From: Acridotheres tristis
Taxonomy: Eukaryota > Chordata > Aves > Passeriformes > Sturnidae
NCBI GenBank assembly: GCA_037013685.1
Contig: CM072919.1
Location: forward strand, 32,591,435 to 32,655,434
Reading direction: 5' to 3'
DNA length: 64,000 bases
The notes under the pieces are model-generated. The model searched no databases, had not been told where the DNA came from, and saw only the letters and a program-made list of their open reading frames with translations. Positions 39,426 through 49,000 of this stretch are shown piece by piece. The first letter of the stretch is position 1. Each line of letters opens with the position of its first letter. The position numbers were made by a program, and so were the translations under genes.

Positions 39426-41468
39426 ACAGTCCTCTTCCAAATACTCGTCCCATCTTCCCTGCACCCTAGAGAAACACCCTGTACTCAGCATGCCATTCAG
39501 AAAGGCAGTGAACGAAGATTCATCTCCTCTTGTTTATTTAGACTTGAGCTCCTGCTACTGCAAATCTGATGGTTTGTACTCAGAAAGTCACCTGGCATCC
39601 ACCCTCTACAAGTTACTTAAAATGTGATAGGCCTCATGCATTCTCCCTCTTTGGTGAGAACTCCAAGCCTCAGTTGTCCCTTTAAAGGGACACAAAGTCC
39701 GACAGCCGAGCACCCTTGTTATTCTTTTCTAGTCCCAGCATTTTCTTTCTAAGAAGCAGGAAACACAACAGGGAACAGTGCTTATGGTGCGAACTCACCA
39801 CAGATTTCTGAAGTGCCATAAATGTGTTCCTCGTTTTGTTCTCTGTCCCTTTCCTTGAAATGTGCCTTGCTGTTTTCAAACATAAATATGGCGTTCATAC
39901 AGGACATACGTACTTAAAGTCTCACTCCTGAGTGGCAGCAACTAATTCAGGTATTCCTGTCTTTCATGAAAAGTTTTGCGTAGTTATGAATCACCTTGCT
40001 TTTATCAACTCTCTATTTATTACTGCCTAATCACCCACTATTTTTTACAGATGACCCTCACCCCCTGCTAACTTTAAAAGGCTTTGCATAGTCAGCAAAC
40101 ATTCTTGCCTTGCTGCTCACTGTTTCCTCCATGGGAGTGATGAATTCTAAAGCACTGCTCAGCTGCCTCCTTGCGCTCAACTCCTCATTGATGATCGTGT
40201 CTGTGGCTATGAAACAATGCACATCTGTGCTTGACAATTACTGACAGCCTACCTTCTAATACATGGCTACTAGCAGCCAAGTAATACTTGATATTACTTC
40301 ACATACAGAAGCCAAAAAAACTATTTAAAACACAGATACCATTATAATTATTATCTCATGTGCATGCATTAAGCCTCACATGTTTATTATTAAGCATAAA
40401 TATTACTGCATGACCAGAGTAATGCATATGAGATAGTTTGTAACTCCTTGCTAGTATACAACTATTAGTTTTATTACCTGCCCTTGGGACTGAAAATTAT
40501 GAGCATTGTATTTGCTTCATTCTGGTCAGAAGCAGGGCTGGGGAGAATATTCTGCTTTGATTGCCCAGTCAGACTGCCCCTGAGAAAAAGAAAAAAAATC
40601 AAAAATCTCTAGTATATGTTTCTAAAAGAGTTTGACTTAATAATTAACACTTGCATAGACAGTTGAGGCCCACAGCCAATTTTATTTGAACGCCTTGCCT
40701 CTGAATTTGCTTTTGTTTATGTATTCTGACTTCCTTTTAATCCTAATTCCAGTTCGGTTGCATAACAATAATGTCCTTTTGCCCTTAAAACCCTTACACA
40801 GGGTCTCAAATTTGGCTTTGCTTTAAGGCAGTTTTGGTTTATAAATGATACAAAATTATTTGTTACCCCACAAGCACAACTCAGTTCACTCCTCCCTAAA
40901 TGTCTGCTCCTACAAAACAAGGAAGAAGAGACACCAGAATAGCATAAGGAATCCAAACATACGTGTTTGCTTTTCAAGCAAACATTTCCATTTCCAAGAC
41001 ATTTAGTAAACACTTTTCTTCAATTTTTTTTATTTCACTAGTTTTTACTCTGTTTATTAATCTGTTTGGAACTCCACTGTCAGTAAGTCAGTCCAAACAA
41101 GGGAGTAATGAGGTTGGAGAAATGTATGCTCATACTGTATAATTGCATAAGCTACTTCCTGTATGCTGGGGGTACGATTTGCATTTTCATCTATTAAATA
41201 CCTTGTGTTCTAGATCCTTCTCTCTGACTGTGAAATGTATTTGGGCATCTCCACTGTGGCACTTTTCCAACTTTATACAAACACTGGAAAGCAATCTCGC
41301 TGAAAGCAGACGGTTTAGTATGACTTGGTTATTAATTTTTAAGGAAGAGGTTCTGTGATCTGTGACAAGAGAAGTATTTTAATTGACGGGAGGAGCTACC
41401 TACCACTCATGCAAGTATTAGAACCACTTAAAATGTCTTCATCTGCATTTCTGTACATATGTGTATTG
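39426..41468. other. Intergenic, nothing certain
   Basis: AT-rich unique DNA. 39680-39900 and 40280-40480 keep homeodomain/POU-type words and look mildly non-random, but I cannot support a function. Confidence 0.5.
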
Positions 41469-41484
41469 ATATATATATATATAT

Positions 41485-41515
<31 letters not shown>

Positions 41516-41516
41516 T
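41469..41516 (+). repeat. (AT)n followed by (ATTT)n microsatellite
   Basis: About eight AT units run directly into about eight ATTT units. The compound repeat is likely unstable in length. 1.4 kb upstream of the XPA start. Confidence 0.9.
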
Positions 41517-41789
41517 ACATGGAGATATATATAAAAATTTCCCAGAAGCAGGATGTTCTTTTCTCAGCGTTCACAGCACACTCTGCTGGCTGTTGTCGAA
41601 AGTTAATGCCAAGCGAGGACGACAAGCTAAAAAGAAATAAAATGTTTTAGGACACAGGAGAAACACAATCCATGCAGGTAACTACCGCGGGCATTTGAAC
41701 GGTGAGGCAAAAGGGACGTATTCTGGGAGCACCAAGGAAGGGTTGGCAGGAAACTAGTTTAGTTTCACGGGAAGAGAGTGAGCTTTTCT

Positions 41790-41833
41790 TTTTTTTTTTC
41801 CTTTTTTTGGGGGGGGTGCATGGGGGGGAGGGA
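41790..41833 (+). repeat. T-run/G-run tract
   Basis: T-rich DNA passes into G8 (41809-41816), then G7 (41822-41828) and GGG. The G part is a plausible G-quadruplex former on the + strand. Confidence 0.7.
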
Positions 41834-41974
41834 AGAAGGCTTCTCCCTGTGCTGAGGTCATCCCGTTTCAGCATGGAGGCAGGGAGCACGCATTTGTGCC
41901 AGTGCCTCCATTTCCGTTCCTTCAAGGACAGGGCAGGCACTGCCTGACGGGCGGGCGAGGATCACTGGCTGCTC

Positions 41975-42025
41975 AGCATTAAGTGGCTTTATATGAAAGT
42001 GGCTTAGAGCCACATTTGCATGACA
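41975..42025 (+). promoter_or_regulatory. Upstream regulatory cluster: tandem AAGTGGCTT and an octamer ATTTGCAT
   Basis: AAGTGGCTT occurs twice, at 41981-41989 and 41997-42005, 16 bp apart, and is followed by a perfect POU octamer ATTTGCAT at 42014-42021. This is about 0.9 kb upstream of the XPA ATG at the edge of the CpG island. Function is inferred only. Confidence 0.35.
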
Positions 42026-42371
42026 AAGCCATTTGCGCGTCCCTCGTCAATAAGGGGGGCTGCAGCCTCCATTTATCCTCCCTTGCGTGGAACACGCGAG
42101 ACCATTAAGGGCAGGACGGGGATTTTGTTAGGAATGCGCTCGTTGCCCGTGCCGAGAGGGGCTGGGACCACGGCGGGCTGCGCACAGCGGGAGCGGGGAG
42201 TGGGGACAGCGCTTCAGCAGAGTTTTCAGGGCAGAAAACGTGGCCGGGGCCGTTTCCGGCCGAGAACCAGCCTCGCGCAGGGCTGTGGCGGGGCCGGGCC
42301 GGGCGGACAAAAGGGGCATTGCTGGGTGACGCTGCTGAGGAATTCCTGCCGGGCGGGGCGGGATTTATGGC

Positions 42372-42394
42372 TTTTTTTTTTTTTTTTTTTTTTT
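42372..42394 (+). repeat. T23 homopolymer inside the CpG island
   Basis: 23 consecutive T, about 500 bp upstream of the XPA ATG, flanked by very GC-rich DNA. Confidence 0.9.
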
Positions 42395-42689
42395 CCACGG
42401 GGCCGCTCGGGCCCGAGGCGGGGGACGGTGCGGAAAGCGCAGGGTCATCATCGGCTCCCCTCCCCCAGCCTGTCCCCTCCCTGGTGCCACGGTCCCAGTC
42501 CCGGTTCCGATCCCGGCACAGCCGCCCCCCCGGACGATACCGACCCCCACCCCAGCCCGCGCGCGCCCCCCGCCCCCCACCCCTCGCGCCACGCGGGCCG
42601 CGGGCCCCGCCCCACCGCCTGGCCGCGCGCGCCCCCCCTTCCCCTCCCCCCTTCACGCGCCCTCCCGGCGCGCCCCGCGCGGCGGCGGC

Positions 42690-42891
42690 GGGCGGGGCCC
42701 CCGCCCTGGCGGCTCGCGGGGAGGGGCGGGGCGGCTGCTGCGCGCCTGCGCGGGCGGCCTCGCCCCTTCTGTGGCCACCCCCGCCCCCCGCCCTGCGCAG
42801 GCGCAGTGCGGCGGCGGCTCGGCGAGGGGAAGGGCGAGAGCGGCTGCCGGAGCGGGGGGGACCACGGGGCTCCGTCGCTCCCGCCGCCGCC
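42690..42891 (+). promoter_or_regulatory. XPA: XPA core promoter/5'UTR with GC box and two NRF1-like sites
   Basis: No TATA box is visible. A GC box GGGGCGGGGC lies at 42723-42732. TGCGCAGGCGCA at 42794-42805 matches the NRF1 palindrome typical of housekeeping TATA-less promoters, and its reverse-type core GCGCCTGCGC occurs at 42742-42751. The transcription start is not defined by sequence alone but should lie close to or downstream of these sites. Sites are seen; factor use is inferred. Confidence 0.7.
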
Positions 42892-43051
42892 ATGGCGGGC
42901 GCGGCCCCGGCCCACGAGCAAGAGGCTTCGGCCGCGGCGGGCGAGCGGCCGCACCTCTCGGCGGCGGCGCTGGCGAAGATCGAGCGGAACCGGCAGCGGG
43001 CGCTGGCACTGCGGCAGGCGCGGCTGGCGGCCCGGCCCTACCCTGCCGCAG
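42892..43051 (+). CDS. XPA: XPA coding exon 1
   Basis: This exon encodes residues 1-53 plus the first base of codon 54. It starts at ATG in GCCGCCGCCATGG context and ends CAG|GTCGGA. It carries the Ala/Glu-rich N-terminus and the [19 protein letters not shown] basic segment that serves as the nuclear localisation and early interaction region in XPA. In human XPA the corresponding cluster reads RKRQR; here the middle Lys is Asn. GC-rich, inside the CpG island. Confidence 0.95.
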
Positions 43052-46000
43052 GTCGGATGGCGGCGGCGGCGGAACGGGCGAGTCCCCGCGCCCTTCTTTC
43101 TCTTTTTCAGGGGGGAGGTTTCGAGAGGGGAAAGATGCGGGGAAAGGGGAGCGCCGCCGGGCGCGAGATGGTGGGGGCGGCGGGGGGGGGGGGGTTGGTG
43201 CGGTAGGGTGGCTGGAGCCGAGTGGGGGTTGGGGGGGGAGAATCCGCCGCGGCGCGTGAGGGGCCCCCCTCCCCCCACATGTGTGGGGGAGGGGGGGCTC
43301 TTGCACGCGCGCGCTCTCCGCGCGGCCCCCCGCCTCGCGCGCGCGGCGCGGTGGGGGCGGCCGCGCGCGCCCCCTGCCGGCGGCGGCGCTTTAACGCAGC
43401 GTCCGCCTCGTTTGTGCTCCCGCAGGCGGCGGCGCGCGGGCGCGGGCCCTCCCCAAGGTCGTGGACACGGGAGGGGGATTCTTCCTGGAGCAGGAGGAGG
43501 AGGAGAGCGAGAAGGAAGAGCGAGGTGCCGGTGAGAAGATCGTGCACCCACCCGGTAATTAAGAAAAAGACCTGTAGGGAGCGGTGGGGGTTTGGCGGGG
43601 AGGTGGCGGGAGGAGGCGGCGCCGCGTGCGCGGGGCTGGCGGGGGAGGGCAGGAAGGCGCGGGGGCGACAGTGAGCCGGCTCCGGCCGCGCCAGCGGGGC
43701 GGGATGGATGGGCGCCTTTTTTTTTTTCCCGGGCTTTTTTTTACTCTCCTTTCTTACCCTCTTGTTCTTTCTCTTTTTTTCCTTTTTTTCCTTTTTTTTT
43801 CTTTTGTTCTTTTTTTTTTTTTTTTTTTTTTGTTGCCACCCCTTTTCCTCCTTCACACGTTTTTCTGGATGTGCTCGATTAGTGGCGCGTCCGATTCTTT
43901 TCAGCATTAAATCGAATCGGCTATAGCAAATGCGCGGTAATTAAAAATGAAGAATTTTAAGCCGCAGAAGTGGGACACAACCAGTGCCCTTGGGTATAGC
44001 ACATTTTAATTTTTTTTTCTCCCTCATAAACGTTATTTCTGTTATTTCTTTTGGGGAATTTAAATTTTAAGACCGACATGAGGGTAAATTTTCGCGACTT
44101 CGTCGGTTGTGGGAATTTTGGGATTTATGTGGTTTGTGCCAAGACCGGAGCGCTGCTGCAGTGCCAGCTTTTATCGTTATAAAACGTGCTGGCGCCAAGT
44201 TACTGATCGTTCGGTGGAGGATTTCAGCACATTGCCTTGCGATATTCTCCCCCACAAAAAAAGCAAATGGAGAAGTAAGGGTCCCAGAATAGATCGACTT
44301 TCTTCTCTGGGATTGTCTTTGTCTTGCTTTGTTCTGCTTGAATCAGCTGCGGGGCTGTTGGTGCAGTGTATCTCTTTGTTAGAAATCAGCACCAGATTTC
44401 ATTAACAGTGTAAACAATTAGCAGCCCTGCTTCTTTTGATGGGCTAATGTTTAACAATAAATTAAAGTAGATCTGGGATGCCTTTACACTGGGCGTATTT
44501 TTTGCTGTGTAATTCATAACGTCATTGTCTTAATAAAATGTCTTCGTGTTCGGGAGCAATGCCTTACATGATGGAATGTGATGTAAGAGTATGAAATGAC
44601 TGTGAAGTACTGAGCATCCGGCTGTCGCTAGTAGGACTGAATTTACATAAAATGTCGTCTTTGCTGGATCGGATCTGCTATAAGTGCAAACGCAATTAAA
44701 ATGTATAGTGCTGCATGTCAACCATTAATCTTCTGCTTCAGGTGCTCCTAAAATTTCACAGCACTGCCTCGCTTTTAGATTTCAAAACTGTATAGAAATG
44801 TTAATTTTCTGATAGAATTCCAATGTAACTGTTCAAGGAATATCCCTTATAGCTCTCGTTCACTGAATCGGTGTTTTTTGGTGTCCCATGGAACATAAAA
44901 GCAGATGGTGATGACGCTGGAGGTGATCGGCCCGTTGAGGATGCGGCCAGAAGCAGTGGCTGGCGCTGAGATGAGTCTGGGCTTGGAGCAGTGCTGAGAG
45001 GGCTTGGGGAGAGGATTGTAGTGGAGCTCCATCCCCATTCCACTCCTAGCAGCTCTCTGGCCATCCACCTCCGTTTCTGCCAGCTGGAACGGACAAGAAC
45101 CTTGCCAACTGCCCCAGGCTTCCACTGAGCTCGTTCAGGGAGAGGCAGGTGTGGCTGAGCTAGGAAAAAAACTGGAGCAGAGCTGAGAGAACTATGATGC
45201 CAGCGCAGCTCCTGTAGTTTCCTGCTCTAGCCACCCTCTTCAAACTGAATCCCTTCTCTGCTTCCTCCTGTTTCTGCCCGCATGTCCTCTATTGATTAGG
45301 GCATATTTTGGGAGGGTCAGAACAGAGGAAATGGTAGGAGAGGATTTGAAGTACTTTGAGAGAAATGTGGAGAATTTTTTTTAACAATGACTAAGTTAAA
45401 TGTGCATTTTAATGTTTAAGTTTAGTACTTAAAAGTGAATCTACAACAAGAAAATACTCCAACGGAGATGGAATTGTGTGGTAATGGGTTTGAATTTGTA
45501 CTGTATTCTGAAAAACTTTGATAGAGTGAAACTAGTTTGTAATACGATTATGTGAATTCTAGTAAAATTGCCTGTAATACCAATTCTAGATGCTTGTTTT
45601 TATCATTGTAGTCCCTTAAAAAATATTTCTTTCCATTAGCACCCGTACTAGAATTTGACTATTTCATCTGTGGAGACTGTGGCAAAGAATTCATGGACTC
45701 CTACCTTATGCAGCACTTTGATTGGGCAACATGTGATAATTGCAGGTATTACAAATAATCAGGAGAGAGAACCACTATTTCACATAAATCTTTACATAAA
45801 GATTGCTGGCTATAATTCAATGAGTTACAGTCATTTAAAGAGACTGTCAGCAGAGAGACATATTTCAGTAATTTAAAAAAATTTAAATGAAAGTTGACTG
45901 ATGGCCTGTGCATTTTCCATTATGGAATTGAATCACATATTGTCTCATAAGCCTGCCTTAGGTAGGGGACATCAGTGGATTTTCATACAACATTATGGAA

Positions 46001-49000
46001 ATAGGATGTCATGAGAGCAGTTGGTGTGTTTGTCAGTGTGAAAATTTATGTCTGGCTGCAGACTAGAGCCGTTTGAAAACCTGACGGAGCACAATAATTT
46101 CTTTGAAGTGGAATAAGGATTTAGGAGAGGTTTGTGGTCCTGGTGTTTTAGCTCAAGTGGAGTTGGTACTTTGGTCAGCATGGGCGTGCTGGAAGCACAG
46201 CAGCCAAAGGGCAGAGCCCCCATGGGAGGTTACTGGTTGGCCTGCGAGGTAAGCAGGAGTTTGACCTTGAGAGGAGAGCAAGCTCTTATCTTTTAACACA
46301 GAAAACGCTCCAAAAGCCATCAAGATAACCAGGGCAATGAAACCAACTGCAGCAGCCGGCCGGCCACCCTGTGTGTAAGAATGAATCGAGTGAATTGAAA
46401 AAAAACATAGGCAGTTAGGAGTTTTGTTCTGGGAGCCTGCCCATTTACTGCAGGGAGTGGTTAGGGGTGTGCACGTGGTGTAGGCAATTCACAGTCATTA
46501 TGGAGGCAAAGTTCTGTTTCTCGGAATTTAAAATGGGTAGGAAAAGGACGTTAAGGACAGGACTTGGAGCCTGTGGAGTACTTTTCCTTGGGTCTAAGCT
46601 TTTGCAGCTAACGGTAGTGTCCTTGGTGCATTAGCTGTAACTGTGAACTTTGAATTCTAGTAAAGATACATTCAGGGCAGTGCTTCCTTGATGACCGTTG
46701 TTAGTGCTTAGTGTTTGGCAGATTGTTTGGCTCGAGCCATTCAAGTTGTACTTCAGTCAGGATTGCGTAAAGGTAACTTTTTCCATTAACTCATAAATGC
46801 TGTTGTGGTTACAGAGTTTTTCACTATCTATCTGGTAGAGGCTGCAGTCTTTTAAAAGTCTTTATTTTATGGTTCCTCTGCCTGCTGTGTTGCATTATAG
46901 AAAGAAGTACTCTGTCTGTGTTGCTAATCAGTTTCTGAGATCTAGAAGTATATGGAGTGTGTATATTCTCAGGTGATCTGACCTGTCTCACATTACACAT
47001 TTTTTCTGTCTTGACCATGTGAGGCTCATACTTCTGTCCTCTTGGGTTCCATCTGGGTTAGGTGAATAACCTGAAATTACTCATACTCATTTTAAGTTTC
47101 AGTTATTCCCTCTCGTAAGAAAATAGAAGAAAAGCCTTTCTAGAAGAACAGGCTTCTCAGCATGTGTTTGCTGAAATGAAACTTAATTTCAGTAAATCTA
47201 GTCTGTAGTTTAGCTAGGCTGTTAGAATCCAAAGTTATTTGCATGCATAAAAAACTGAAGGGATTAGGGCTTACCTGTATTTCAAGAATGTTCGAAGGGA
47301 TGGGGACTGAGATGTTAATAACCTGTGGGTTTAGGGTGTAGCTTTCTCACCATTATTTTACATCTTCCAGAGATGTTGAAGATAAACATAAGCTTATAAC
47401 AAGGACAGAAGCAAAAGAAGAGTATCTGCTTAAAGACTGTGACTTAGACAAGAGGGAGCCAGTGCTCAGATTCATTGTGAAGAAAAACCCTCATAATTCA
47501 CGATGGGGTGAAATGAAACTTTATTTAAAACTACAGGTATAGAAACTTAATGTGTTTCAGACCTTTCTTTACCTTTATACAGCTTTGGTTGTCACTTGGT
47601 ACCCGAATGGTTTTGTCAAAGCTGAGTGTGTTATTAATAGCTTGTTATAGTTAAATGGTTGCAGTCTAAGTTGTGAAAATGTCTGGTTTTGAGAGCATCT
47701 TAAAGATGTTCATTGAGCAGAACTTCAGTGGGTTGCACAATTACGAGTCACAAAGCATGTGGCCCTTCAGTTTTTCTCTGAAGTGCATGGGGCAGCTGCA
47801 GCTGTGCGTGGCCTTTTGTAGCTGTGTTCACAGCTTTGCCTGCAAAGGCGGCAGGAAAAGCAAGTGGATTTCCCAGGCTCTTGTCTTTTCTTGTTTGGTA
47901 CTTCATAGGAATCATACTGCTTTAGTAAAATATGGGCAAAATTAGGAGCTGGATTTAAGTTTTCCTAAGTTACATCCAGCTGATACTAAAAACCAGCCTC
48001 TTCCTGTGGAAGGAGTGCAGTCTTCTGTGAGTAAAGTGCAGAGGCGGGTGGGGTTGTTTTATGTATGTGTAGGGAGAAATTAAATTTGTAAGTTAGAATA
48101 GTTTACTTTTATCGTTTCAGGGGAAAAAAAAAGGCATTTATGTCCATCCTGTAGGTAATCAAGCGTTCAATTGAAGTCTGGGGTAGCGAAGAAGCATTGC
48201 AAGAAGCAAAGGAGCTCCGCCGTGACAGCAGAGAGAAGATGAAACAGAAGAAGTTTGACAAGAAAGTTAAAGGTAAAGTGTTAAAATTACATATTTCAGT
48301 ACCTGAAGGGAAGTGCAGTTCTGTTTAAACCTGCTGCATATGATTAAATTACTGAGAAAATATTCAGTGTGGTGAAATGGAGGTTTTCAAGACGTGGGTT
48401 CAGCCTGGAGCAGTCTGGTGTGACCTCATAGCTCCCTATTTTGGGCAGTGTTGGACTGCAGGACTTGAGGTCCCTTCCAACTTGAATTCCCCTGTTGTCC
48501 TGTGGACATGATGTGATAGAAATCAATTACAATGGTTCATTATAGTGTTTTTCAAATCTTGGGGTATGACCCAGAATGTGCCATGGATTGCTCCTGGTAC
48601 TTTTGACTTGGGGAAGACGGATTTTTGTGACAGTGGGTTATAATTCTGTGATAGCCGTCAGGTGGAGAACTGTAATGAAAACGGATTTTCCTATTCACAG
48701 CATTCCTAGGTGCTCTTTACTGCACATTATCCTTCGGGTTTTTTCCCTGATAAATCACTGCTTAAAGTATTTGATGGGTGGAACCTTTTGTACCATCTAT
48801 AGCATCCATGCTTTACTTTGGGGTGGCATTTAGAAGGGCAGAAAGCTCAAGCTGGCTGTACTGATATTGTCTGAAGGACACAGAACTTGAGACTGCACAA
48901 GTAACCCATCTGGGCCATTGATGTGCGCACAGAAGGACTGGCAGAAGACTGTAGCCAAGATGCCAGAGTTCAGTGCAAGTACGGGCCTTAACGTGACAAA

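Larger units (their letters stand above)
42120..43700. promoter_or_regulatory. CpG island spanning the XPA promoter, exon 1, intron 1 and exon 2
   Basis: The base composition jumps from AT-rich intergenic DNA to very GC-rich DNA with undepleted CpG (many CGCG, GCGC and GGCGG words), then falls back after 43.7 kb into a T-rich intron. It is the only such island in the window. A 23-T run interrupts it at 42372-42394. Long open frames on both strands here come from the lack of AT-rich stop codons and are not genes. Confidence 0.9.

Noticed and set aside
41806..41947. ORFs across the T-run/G-run tract upstream of XPA
   Set aside because: Homopolymer-driven, with no domain or conservation argument.
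42020..43534. 504-residue + strand ORF and overlapping long - strand ORFs (42105-42893, 42448-43551, 42653-43306, 43107-43907)
   Set aside because: They lie in the CpG island, where stop codons are rare. They are Arg/Pro/Gly/Ala-rich in every frame, cross XPA exons and introns, and show no domain.
43584..43926. Phe/Leu-rich ORFs resembling membrane proteins
   Set aside because: Composition artefact of the T-rich pyrimidine tract in XPA intron 2.
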